From: an uncultured Gemmatimonadales bacterium
GTDB lineage: Bacteria; Gemmatimonadota; Gemmatimonadetes; Longimicrobiales; Gaopeijiaceae
Assembly: GCA_937919655.1 (NCBI GenBank)
Contig: CALFPJ010000021.1
Location: 62,001 to 126,000 of the forward strand
Direction: 5' to 3'
DNA: 64,000 bases
Positions 55,482-63,329 of the stretch are shown here, piece after piece. The position numbers were made by a program, and so were the translations under genes. Position 1 is the stretch's first letter; every line of letters starts with the position of its first letter. The notes under the pieces were generated by a model. It was not told the origin of the DNA, did no database searches, and was given only the letters and a program-made list of their open reading frames with translations.

Positions 55482-56128
55482 GGACGACCTCTGTCCAGGA
55501 CCCTCTCAGCCTCGAGTCGGTCCTCTGGTGTGTTGACGTTCAGGAAGGGTTCGCGCCCACCCTCGGAGTCAGGAATCCCGGCGACCACTACCGTGCCTGC
55601 AGCGTCGATTAGCGCATGAAGAGAAAGCTCTCCCCGTTCCAGATGCTCCTCCACCAGTGGGAGCAGGCCAAGTCCGTAAACGGCGCACAGAGGTTCAAAC
55701 CCGTCCGGCTCCGTCGAGGAGGGATCGGCAGCCAAAGTGCGCCCTCGAGCTGGCACGACAAGCGCGTCCACCCCATCCCAAGCGTCCGAGATCGACTGAA
55801 CAACTGATCTGGTGACCAGCGGGAGATCACACCCGAGCAAGAAAACGCCGTCGCAGCCGACCTGGCGCGCCTCGCGAAGGGCCGCCTCGAGGCCAGCCAG
55901 TGGGCCTGAGTTCGCTCGTAGGTCGGGCACCACGCGCACACCGACAGGCGAGTCAGGCAGTGCGTCTGCCACGACCACGACGTCGTCGAACACGGCACGC
56001 AAGACCGTCACTCCACGCGTGAGCATGGAAACGCCGCCTACGAGCTCGTGAGCCTTGTCTCGACCGTAGCGGCGACTCGCGCCTCCGGCGAGTACCGCGC
56101 CCAGCAATCGACACCGGGACTGGCTCAC
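55478..56128 (-). CDS. mobA: Molybdenum cofactor guanylyltransferase MobA
   Basis: Transfers GMP from GTP to molybdopterin. The 216 residues have the nucleotidyltransferase signature GAVLAGGASRRYGRDKAHEL, the NSGPLAGLEAALR loop, and FLLGCDLPLVTRSVVQS with the metal-binding Asp. The end NVNTPEDRLEAERVL is characteristic of MobA. The start overlaps the fdhD stop by four bases. No molybdoenzyme is encoded in the window. Confidence 0.93.
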   Translation of the reverse strand: MSQSRCRLLGAVLAGGASRRYGRDKAHELVGGVSMLTRGVTVLRAVFDDVVVVADALPDSPVGVRVVPDLRANSGPLAGLEAALREARQVGCDGVFLLGCDLPLVTRSVVQSISDAWDGVDALVVPARGRTLAADPSSTEPDGFEPLCAVYGLGLLPLVEEHLERGELSLHALIDAAGTVVVAGIPDSEGGREPFLNVNTPEDRLEAERVLDRGRP

Positions 56129-56970
56129 ACGATTCGCTCCGGACGGGTGTACACGTTGAACCCTCCGTTGCGGGCGAAACCCACCAACGTCTGTCCAAAT
56201 TCGTTCGCGAGATCGACCGCCAAACTCGATGGAGCGCCCACGGCGACCAGAAGCGGCACTTGAGCCATTACGGCTTTCTGGACGATTTCAAACGACGCCC
56301 GCCCGCTGACGACAAGGACACGCTCAGTGGCGGGAAGGCTCCGGTCGAGCAGGGCCCAGCCCAGCACCTTGTCTACCGCATTATGACGACCGACGTCTTC
56401 TCGGAGAACCACGACCTCGCCGCCAGCTGTGAATAGCCCCGCAGCGTGCAGCCCTCCGGTACGGGCGAAGACCCTCTGACCCTCCATCAGGCGATCCGGC
56501 AATTCCGACACGTGCGCAGCGTCTAGGCGAAAGTCATCGACCAGCAGTGAACAGCCCACCGCCTCAACAGCCTCGAGAGAGGCTTTCCCGCACACGCCAC
56601 AACTCGAAGAGGTGAACACATTCCTCCGCAGGCGTTCAAGGTCGAAGGAAACGTCGGCGGCAAGGCGCGCCTCAACGATGTTGTACTCCTGCGCCTCGTC
56701 ACCGCGGCAATAGGTGAGTTCCGTGACGTCATTCGTCCCCTTAACGATCCCTTCTCCATGGAGAAATCCCGCCACAAGTTCGAAGTCGTGCCCGGGGGTC
56801 CTCATGGTCACGGCCACGGGATCGACCCGACGGCTTGCCACGTTCTCACCCCAGCGGACGCGGATCTCCAAGGGCTCCTCTACCGCTAGGATGTCCTTCC
56901 GGCGGTCTACGGTCCCGTTCCGATGTCGCACCACTTTGACCGATCTGGTCGGGCGCCCTCTGCCTATCAA
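56125..56970 (-). CDS. fdhD: Sulfur carrier / formate dehydrogenase accessory protein FdhD
   Basis: Delivers sulfur to the bis-MGD cofactor of formate dehydrogenases. The 281 residues contain the sulfur-carrying loop SSSCGVCGKASLEA (CxxC), TMRTPGHDFELVAGFLHGEG, and REDVGRHNAVDKVLGWALL with LVVSGRASFEIVQKAVMA. It leads the fdhD-mobA-mobB set, consistent with a bis-MGD enzyme elsewhere in the genome. Confidence 0.94.
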   Translation of the reverse strand: MIGRGRPTRSVKVVRHRNGTVDRRKDILAVEEPLEIRVRWGENVASRRVDPVAVTMRTPGHDFELVAGFLHGEGIVKGTNDVTELTYCRGDEAQEYNIVEARLAADVSFDLERLRRNVFTSSSCGVCGKASLEAVEAVGCSLLVDDFRLDAAHVSELPDRLMEGQRVFARTGGLHAAGLFTAGGEVVVLREDVGRHNAVDKVLGWALLDRSLPATERVLVVSGRASFEIVQKAVMAQVPLLVAVGAPSSLAVDLANEFGQTLVGFARNGGFNVYTRPERIV

Positions 56971-57074
56971 GCCGTCACCGAGTCACGCGCGACATGAACG
57001 CCCGCCGCTTCGTCGCACCTTGCCATAGCGGCGCATCGGCACCGTCGGTGCTGAACGAACTCCTGCGACACACA

Positions 57075-57572
57075 CTAGAAGATCGTCTCCAGGAAGCCAG
57101 ACACACCCAGTGCCACCAGAATCGTAAGCACCCTCTTCCCGTTGCCAATGTCCAGCGCCTGCCGGATCGCGATGAAGCTTGCCACTGCTACCCACAGCGG
57201 GACGATCGCGAAGAATGGCCGCCCTAGGATGGGGACGATCGCAAAAAGCCAGAGAATGCCCGGAGCCTGGGCGAAACCCAGTGTGTGCAGGAGCTCATCC
57301 CAGGTGGCTTCCCCGCCGAACAATTTCGCCCCGACCAAGTAACAAATTCCCGCCCACACCGCCCATTGGATCACGGCACCCGTCGCCGAGAAGACGGCCG
57401 GAAGCGTACCACTTCCCGCGGCCCCGATCCCGAGCGCCACGACCACGATCGCCACGATCATGGCTGCCTGTAGGGTGGCACTCTGGTCGGCCTCGACTTC
57501 CTCGAAGGTGTCGACGCTCAGGAACGTGGCTCCGACCACGCGTTCCACAAACGTGTCACTGGTCTCGGACAT
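57075..57572 (-). CDS. YIP1-family membrane protein
   Basis: From ATG 57572 (MSETSDTFVERVVG) with AGAGGT just upstream, a 165-residue protein. About five hydrophobic segments follow a short polar start: MIVAIVVVALGIGAAGSG, VIQWAVWAGICYLVGAKLFG, GILWLFAIVPILG, FAIVPLWVAVASFIAI and VLTILVALGVSGFL. The spacing and the WDELLHTLGFAQAPGIL loop fit bacterial YIP1-domain proteins, whose function is largely unknown. It is divergent from speA and 104 bases upstream of fdhD. Confidence 0.72.
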   Translation of the reverse strand: MSETSDTFVERVVGATFLSVDTFEEVEADQSATLQAAMIVAIVVVALGIGAAGSGTLPAVFSATGAVIQWAVWAGICYLVGAKLFGGEATWDELLHTLGFAQAPGILWLFAIVPILGRPFFAIVPLWVAVASFIAIRQALDIGNGKRVLTILVALGVSGFLETIF

Positions 57573-57751
57573 GGGACCTCTAAAGAGATGGGGCGTTTCG
57601 TTCGGACGCCATACGATGGGCACCTTGAGCCACAGGCGCCACTCCGCCCCGGCCTTTCGTGGTTCGCTAGGGCACCGCGATATTCTCGTCCCTCGCCCCC
57701 GCCCACGTTAGCGGGATCACGGCGGATCGGATCCGGACCCGAGAGGAAATC

Positions 57752-59734
57752 TTGCCATCCACTTCTGACGCCCCGCGCGTATCTGCCAAGCCCCCGAATA
57801 ATTCGGGTGCTCGAGCCTGGACCCTTGCCGACTCCGAAGAGCTGTACCGGGTAGACCAATGGGGAAGCGGCTACTTCGGCGTGACCCCCGACGGTACCGT
57901 GGCAGTCTATCCGGATGCGGACCCTAATCGTTCGATCGATCTGCACGAGGTCGTGTCAGGGCTCGCGGCCCGAGACCTCACCGCCCCGATCATTCTACGT
58001 TTCCCAGGGATCCTCCGACATCGGATGGGTGCGCTCCGCAACGCCTTCGATACCGCCATTTCCGACTCGGCGTACGCGGGTAAGTACGCCTGCGTGTACC
58101 CCATCAAGGTGAATCAAGAGCGCCACGTCTGCGAGTCCATTCGTGACTCCGCTGCGCAATTGGGGTTCGGTCTCGAGGTCGGCTCGAAGCCGGAGCTCCT
58201 GGCCGGCCTCTCGCTCACGGAAGGCATGAACGGCATGCCCCTCGTGTGCAACGGCTTCAAGGACCACGAGTACATCGAAACGGTGATCATCGCCGCAAAG
58301 ATGGGGCGTAATATCATACCTGTGGTCGAGCAGGCGCATGAGCTCAAACTCATCACCCGATCCGCGCGACTGCATCAGGTCACACCACGGTTCGGCGTGC
58401 GTGCCAAGCTTGCAACCGCTGGAATCGGCCGATGGGCCAGTTCGTCGGGCTTCCGTGGCAAATTTGGGCTCACCGTCGGAGAAATTCTCCACGCCGTGGA
58501 CTATCTCGAGAAAGAAGAGATGCTGGCCGGCTTGAAGATGCTCCACTGCCACATGGGGTCGCAGGTCTTCGATATCCGCGCGGTGAAGTACATGGTGAGT
58601 GAGTTGGCCCATCTGTACGTCGAGCTGGTACGGAGGGGCGTCCCGATCGACACGCTGGATTTCGGAGGGGGGCTCGGAGTCGACTACGACGGCACACAGT
58701 CGGCGAGCGACTCGTCGGTCAACTACACGCTCGATCAATATGCTGCGGACATCGTCTATCGAGTGAAGTCCATTTGTGATGACTCGGGGGTGCCGCACCC
58801 CAACCTGATGAGCGAATCTGGTCGGGCGCTTGTTGCGCATTCGAGCGTGCTCGTTTGCGAAGTCCTAGGGAGTAGAGTCTTCCCCACGGAACCTGATGCG
58901 GACTTGCTCAAACGGGCCCTGGAGCAAGAAGATCCACCCCAACCGTTGCTGGACGCCCACGGCGCGTTCCAACAGCGAGACACGGGGGACATCTTCGAGG
59001 CGTACGCAGACGCGGAACACGCCCTCTCGGAAGCGACGAACCTGTTCACCCTCGGCTACATGAACATCCACGCCCGCGCGGCGTGTGAGGAAATGTTCTG
59101 GTCGATCGGCCAGGCCGTGCTCGACCGCCATCGGGACGAACTCCCGGATGGACTCGAACATCTGACCGACACCTTGGCGGATCTGTACTTCCTGAATGTG
59201 AGCATCTTCCAGTCCCTCCTGGATTCGTGGGGTATCGGCCAGCTTTTTCCGATCATGCCGATCCACCGCCTCGAAGAAGAACCCACCCGCCGTGGTGTCC
59301 TGGCGGACATCACATGTGACTCAGATGGGCGTATTGATCGTTTCCCAGGCGAAGACGGCGTCAAGTCGACGCTGGAATTGCATGTCCCGCCAGCTCACGA
59401 CGACGCCGAACCGGCCAACCCGTATTATTTGGGAATCTTCCTCACAGGTGCATATCAGGAAACCCTCGGCGACCTGCACAATCTTCTCGGTGATTCCCAC
59501 GCCGTACACGTCGAGTTGACCGAAGACGGTCAATGGAGGATCGACACGGTGGTGGAAGGTGACACCGTCTCCGAGGTCCTCAGCTACGTGCAGTTCGACC
59601 CAGAAGACATGCGTCGGCGCATCAGAAAAGACATCGAAGCCGCGTTGCAGGTGAAGCGCATTTCGCTGTCGGAAGCTACGAGCATGCGGCGCTTTCTTGA
59701 CGATGGGTTGAAGGGGTATACGTACTTGGAGTGA
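57752..59734 (+). CDS. speA: Biosynthetic arginine decarboxylase SpeA
   Basis: PLP enzyme converting arginine to agmatine for polyamine synthesis. At 660 residues it fits the SpeA family. The PLP lysine lies in CVYPIKVNQERHVCESI (about 112-128), followed by GLEVGSKPELLAGL. Other motifs are CNGFKDHEYIETVIIAAKMG, GLKMLHCHMGSQVFDIRAVK, LDFGGGLGVDYDGTQ and the C-terminal ADITCDSDGRIDRF and YLGIFLTGAYQETLGDLHNL. The TTG start (MPSTSDAPRV) has GAGGAAA just upstream. It is followed by the repeat-rich spacer. Confidence 0.94.
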   Translation: MPSTSDAPRVSAKPPNNSGARAWTLADSEELYRVDQWGSGYFGVTPDGTVAVYPDADPNRSIDLHEVVSGLAARDLTAPIILRFPGILRHRMGALRNAFDTAISDSAYAGKYACVYPIKVNQERHVCESIRDSAAQLGFGLEVGSKPELLAGLSLTEGMNGMPLVCNGFKDHEYIETVIIAAKMGRNIIPVVEQAHELKLITRSARLHQVTPRFGVRAKLATAGIGRWASSSGFRGKFGLTVGEILHAVDYLEKEEMLAGLKMLHCHMGSQVFDIRAVKYMVSELAHLYVELVRRGVPIDTLDFGGGLGVDYDGTQSASDSSVNYTLDQYAADIVYRVKSICDDSGVPHPNLMSESGRALVAHSSVLVCEVLGSRVFPTEPDADLLKRALEQEDPPQPLLDAHGAFQQRDTGDIFEAYADAEHALSEATNLFTLGYMNIHARAACEEMFWSIGQAVLDRHRDELPDGLEHLTDTLADLYFLNVSIFQSLLDSWGIGQLFPIMPIHRLEEEPTRRGVLADITCDSDGRIDRFPGEDGVKSTLELHVPPAHDDAEPANPYYLGIFLTGAYQETLGDLHNLLGDSHAVHVELTEDGQWRIDTVVEGDTVSEVLSYVQFDPEDMRRRIRKDIEAALQVKRISLSEATSMRRFLDDGLKGYTYLE

Positions 59735-59754
59735 GGTTTTACTGAGTGAAGGGA

Positions 59755-59896
59755 GCGAGGCGTGCGCGATGCCATCTTCCTCTGAGGGCGCTGCGCTGAG
59801 CTGGCGTCTTTCCGGCTCTTCCATCGTTCATTCCTCAGCTCCGCTCCGGGGCGAAGCCCCGAGCCTCAGCGAGAGAGACCATCACGCACGCCTCGC
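59755..59896 (-). repeat. Palindromic element C (family II, 142 bp)
   Basis: The ends are a 17-bp inverted repeat with one mismatch: GCGAGGCGTGCGCGATG at the left and the inverse of CATCACGCACGCCTCGC at the right. The core near 59838-59865 carries AGCTCCGCTCCGGGGCGAAG and CCCCGAGCCTC, shared with family I. Read on the minus strand it matches element D over most of its length. Confidence 0.72.
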
Positions 59897-59935
59897 CCAA
59901 CCGTCGCTGGATACACGTTTGGCAGACAGGCGGCT

Positions 59936-60135
59936 GGGCCGCGGTGGGAGCGGGCACCGATTGAGCCAGGGCCTCGGGCTCGCGCGCCTCACTTTGGCCG
60001 GACACGGGGCGCGGCGGGAGCGGTCACCGTTTATGCCAGGCCCCCGGCACTCGTGCACTCACTCTTGCTGGACACGGCCGTGCCCGGCGCGAGTACCGTC
60101 TATGCCAGCGCGACCTTCACGCACACCTTGGCCGG
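59936..60135. repeat. Imperfect tandem repeat, 70-bp period, about 2.9 copies
   Basis: Units start at 59936, 60006 and 60076. Units 1 and 2 are both exactly 70 bases and end GG(C/A)CGGACAC-like (TTGGCCGGACAC and TTGCTGGACAC). All share a G-rich start with GGGAGCGG or GGCGCGAG, an ACCG...GCCAG block and a CACGC/CTCAC block. The third copy is shorter and more diverged. Confidence 0.65.
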
Positions 60136-60237
60136 CCCGGGCCCCGGGCCCCCGTGCCCGCGCTCCAGCGCGTTCGCCTGACCCATCAGGAAGACGTTCC
60201 CCCCATGCCCCCAAAACCCACGTGTCGAGCCAACGGT

Positions 60238-60376
60238 CGAAGACCGAGGCGAGCGTCCCACAAGCGCGAGGCTCGGGGCTCCGCCCCGGAGCGGAGCGAA
60301 CGAAGAACAAGCAGAACCCCCCGAAAGCAGTTAGAGCGAGCGCCCTCGCGCGGTGGGGCGCTCGACTCGGTCTTCG
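60238..60376 (-). repeat. Palindromic element B (family I, 139 bp)
   Basis: Arms at 60238-60271 and 60344-60376 are inverse copies of each other; both read CGAAGACCGAG(G/T)CGAGCG from the outside in. The centre has GGCTCCGCCCCGGAGCGGAG near 60277-60296. Element A has the same arms, core and length in the opposite orientation, differing mainly in a 30-base variable stretch between the left arm and the core. Confidence 0.78.
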
Positions 60377-60392
60377 ATAACGCCCAACGACT

Positions 60393-61757
60393 CTACCGCG
60401 GCAACCGCAGAGGCATATCCGCAACCACGTACGCGAACACAGCGAACGTAGCCACACAAAGCGCGACTTCGTCTGGGTCCAGTTTGTCGATCGTGTCCGC
60501 GTCGGTGTGGTGGTACCAGAAGTAGCGAGTCCCATCGACGTTCAGGCCCATGCCTGGTACTCCGGTCTGCATGAGCGGGCCGATGTCGGCGCCGCCGCCT
60601 CCACGGGTGACCTGGCCGGATTCGATTCGGGTCAGGAGCGATCCGATTTCAGTGACGATGTCGAAGGCGGGGTCTGAGCCGGTGAAGCCGAAGCCAGACG
60701 GTTTGAAGACACCGCCGTCGGATTCCATGGCCAAAACGTGGTGCTCATCGGCATGATCTTCAACATACTTGGATCCACCCGGCCCCCCATTTTCTTCGCT
60801 GGTCCAGCCCACCACCCGAATCGTACGACGCGGACGGAGGCCCAGCTCCTTCATGAGCCGCACGGCTTCCCACGCAGCAACGACACCACCGGCGTCGTCC
60901 ATAGCGCCCTGCCCTACGTCCCATGAGTCGATGTGCCCGCCCAGGACGATGACCTCGTTCGGAAATTCACTGCCGGTGATCTCGGCCATCACGTTGCGGG
61001 ACAGGGCGTCCGGAAGCATTTCCGCTTCCATCTTGAGCAACACTTCGATTCGTTCACCACGGTCCTGCATGCGATGCAGCATCGCGGCGTCTTCAACGGT
61101 GATCGCGGCGTGAGGGATACGGCGCACATCGTCGTCGTAGTTCATGTTCCCGGTGTGCGGCGTCTGCTGGGAATACGGCGTGACCGAACGGATCAGACTC
61201 GCGACGGCCCCTACCCGGGCTGCGGCGATCGCTCCCTGGCTCCGGTAGGCTACGGTCTGACCGTAGCCAGTGAACGGCACGTCGAACAGGACGATCCGGC
61301 CGGGGGCTTCCGCAGCACGAGCGGTGAGGTCATCGAAGCTGTTGACCACCAAGACCTCAGCCCGAATCCCGCCACGGGGTGTCGCGATGCTGCCGCCTAG
61401 GCCAAGCATGGGAAGCGATCGCGGCCGAGGCAGGACGAGTTCCAGCGACTCGTTGCCCCGCACCCAATGCGGGACCATGACCGGATCACCCGCCACATTG
61501 TCGAGGCCGTCGGAGGCCATCTCCACCATCATCCAGTCGATGGCCTTCTCCAGCGCAACCGAACCAGAGACGCGCGATCCGAACCGATCGACCAACTCGG
61601 TCAGGCGGGCGAATGCGTCGTGGTCACCTGTCGCCGCGTCAATGAGGCGGTTCGCCACATCGCGATACTCGTTCGCGATCTGCTGGGAGGCTGCCGGCGC
61701 CGGTGCGGACAGTGCGGAGGCGAAGACAACAGCGAGGAGAATGCGGGCGTGCTTCAC
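60393..61757 (-). CDS. Exported M28-family metallopeptidase
   Basis: From GTG 61757, with GGAG eight bases upstream, the protein has a signal peptide (VKHARILLAVVFASALSAP... cut near AASQQ) and 454 residues. A PA-like insert (about 120-210) precedes the M28 zinc domain. Zinc-site motifs are GGHIDSWDVGQGAMDDAGG, WTSEENGGPGGSKYV with the catalytic Glu pair, AMESDGGVF, and WYHHTDADTIDKLD near the end. It probably acts as an aminopeptidase or carboxypeptidase outside the inner membrane. The adjoining SSS symporter, 55 bases upstream, could import its products. Confidence 0.88.
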   Translation of the reverse strand: MKHARILLAVVFASALSAPAPAASQQIANEYRDVANRLIDAATGDHDAFARLTELVDRFGSRVSGSVALEKAIDWMMVEMASDGLDNVAGDPVMVPHWVRGNESLELVLPRPRSLPMLGLGGSIATPRGGIRAEVLVVNSFDDLTARAAEAPGRIVLFDVPFTGYGQTVAYRSQGAIAAARVGAVASLIRSVTPYSQQTPHTGNMNYDDDVRRIPHAAITVEDAAMLHRMQDRGERIEVLLKMEAEMLPDALSRNVMAEITGSEFPNEVIVLGGHIDSWDVGQGAMDDAGGVVAAWEAVRLMKELGLRPRRTIRVVGWTSEENGGPGGSKYVEDHADEHHVLAMESDGGVFKPSGFGFTGSDPAFDIVTEIGSLLTRIESGQVTRGGGGADIGPLMQTGVPGMGLNVDGTRYFWYHHTDADTIDKLDPDEVALCVATFAVFAYVVADMPLRLPR

Positions 61758-61812
61758 GGGAACGACTCCAGGGTGTAGGAAGCAGCCAGGCTGGCGTTGT
61801 CCCGCCAGAGAG

Positions 61813-63231
61813 TCAAGCATCGAAGTACGGATCCAATGCTGACTGCGGCGGTGGCGGCGTGACCAGGCTGACGGAAATGAAGAGCGCAGCTGACACGAGA
61901 AACCCGGCCAGGACGGGCTCGATGGAGGCCGGGCCGAATGCTTCCCAGAGGAAGGTCGCCGTCACACCGCCGACCATCGCGGCCGCTGCTCCCTCCTTGG
62001 TCGCGCGGCGCCACAGCATACCCCCGACGACGGGCATCACGAAGGCTGCCGCCATTAGCGCGGTGAAGAGCAGAACGATGAACTGGATCAATTCGCCTTC
62101 CCCCACCCCACTCAGCAGCAACAAGACTGGAATGGACCCCACGATGAGAATCCCGATCCGATCGATCCACAGTCGACGGGCAGGGGTCACCCCCGGGTTG
62201 ATCAGGTTCTGATAGATGTCCACGGACAGCGCCGAACCCGCCACGATCAACAGTGAGTCCACCGTGGACATCATGGCCGCGGTGATCGCGGCGAGCATCA
62301 CGGCGCCGAGTATGGTCGGAAGCACGGCGGTCGCGATCATCGGCATCGCCAAGTCGCCGGTCGGGAGTTCCGGAAAGAGAACGATGGCGGTAAGCGCGAG
62401 AATGAAGACGAGCAGGTTGAGCGCCAATATCACGACGATGGCGAACAGGACGCCGCGGCGGATGGTGTGCATGTCCTTCATGGCGTAAAGCCGAATCAAT
62501 TTTTCTGGCGTCGCGATTCCACCCAAAAAGAAGGACAATCCCATCGTGAGGATCAGGGTCGCCGGCATCGTCTCCCACGTGAAGACGAGTGGGTGAGCCG
62601 ACTCGACGAGAGACAACAACTCGCCCAGGCCCCCGACCTGCTGAAGGGCCAAGGGGACCGCGACGAGGGCACCAACGCCCATGACCACGAGTTGAAAGAC
62701 ATCGGTGTACACGACGGCGATCATGCCGCCGATCACAGTGTAGGCCAGGAGAATGACCGTGAAGACCACCATTCCGGTCGTGGTGGACACCCCGAACACC
62801 GTGTTGGCGATGAGCCCCCCAGCCACGATCTGCGCTTGGATATAGACGACGGTGGCGACAAGGATAATGAGGCCCGCCAGACCGCGGATACCCTTACCGT
62901 AGTACCGGGTCTCGATGAACGCGGGAAGTGTGATTTCCTTTTGCCGCGTAAAGCGCGGCGCGAGGACCGCCACCATGAACCAGTACGACAGCGGAATCGC
63001 AAGTAGCACCCAGCCGAACGACCACCCGGCCGTGTACATCACCCCAATCGTGCCGACGAACGTGCCCGCAGAAGTATGCGTCGCCGCCATCGTCGCACCG
63101 CCAGTGAACCACCCGAGTTCGCCCCCGGCGATCCAGTAGTCCTTCTCGTTCTTGGTGGCGCGTAGCGCGTACCACCCGATCGCGAAAACAATCACGAAGT
63201 AGACGAGGAATACCCACATCTGAGTCGTCAT
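61813..63231 (-). CDS. Sodium:solute symporter (SSS family)
   Basis: From ATG 63231 (MTTQMWVFLVYFVIV) this is a 472-residue protein of about 12-13 helices. SSS features are ATKNEKDYWIAGGELGWFTG, TMAATHTSAGTFVGTIG (Na-site helix 1), VYTDVFQLVVMGVGALVAV, GGIATPEKLIRLYAMKD, and AAITAAMMSTVDSLLIVAGS (Na2 site helix 8). The solute is unknown. The ATG overlaps by four bases the stop of a 33-residue membrane protein, which itself overlaps the next upstream gene, so the three form one unit. A longer frame to 63435 overlaps those genes. Confidence 0.9.
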   Translation of the reverse strand: MTTQMWVFLVYFVIVFAIGWYALRATKNEKDYWIAGGELGWFTGGATMAATHTSAGTFVGTIGVMYTAGWSFGWVLLAIPLSYWFMVAVLAPRFTRQKEITLPAFIETRYYGKGIRGLAGLIILVATVVYIQAQIVAGGLIANTVFGVSTTTGMVVFTVILLAYTVIGGMIAVVYTDVFQLVVMGVGALVAVPLALQQVGGLGELLSLVESAHPLVFTWETMPATLILTMGLSFFLGGIATPEKLIRLYAMKDMHTIRRGVLFAIVVILALNLLVFILALTAIVLFPELPTGDLAMPMIATAVLPTILGAVMLAAITAAMMSTVDSLLIVAGSALSVDIYQNLINPGVTPARRLWIDRIGILIVGSIPVLLLLSGVGEGELIQFIVLLFTALMAAAFVMPVVGGMLWRRATKEGAAAAMVGGVTATFLWEAFGPASIEPVLAGFLVSAALFISVSLVTPPPPQSALDPYFDA

Positions 63232-63329
63232 TGGCGCTCCGTCCAGAACATCCACACCACATACCCCACGACGATCGCACCGCAGACGACGAAGAGTCCC
63301 CAGAAGACGAAGCCAGGTTGGCCGGTCAT
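63228..63329 (-). CDS. 33-residue single-span membrane protein coupled to the symporter
   Basis: A very short gene encoding 33 residues: MTGQPGFVFWGLFVVCGAIV followed by VGYVVWMFWTERQ. One membrane helix (about 7-29) ends in a charged tail. It overlaps by four bases at both ends, its ATG with the upstream stop and its stop with the symporter ATG, which argues for real translation. Small subunits are known for some SSS-type transporters (for example PanF/YhdT-like and DUF485/DUF997 partners), so it may be an accessory subunit; that is inference. Confidence 0.65.
   Translation of the reverse strand: MTGQPGFVFWGLFVVCGAIVVGYVVWMFWTERQ

Larger units (their letters stand above)
59735..60392. repeat. 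Repeat-rich spacer between speA and the M28 peptidase
   Basis: This 658-base stretch contains element C (59755-59896), a 70-bp-period tandem repeat (59936-60135), a GC-rich linker and element B (60238-60376). Long overlapping frames run through it on both strands, but they encode Arg/Pro/Ser-rich sequence with no family features. No promoter or terminator stands out. Confidence 0.8.

Noticed and set aside
59936-60135. Possible CRISPR array
   Set aside because: Units are 70-bp imperfect tandem repeats without conserved short repeats and unique spacers, and no cas gene is in the window.
59769-60380. Plus-strand frame of 203 codons through the speA/M28 spacer
   Set aside because: It consists entirely of repeat elements C, the tandem repeat and B; composition and lack of motifs argue against coding.
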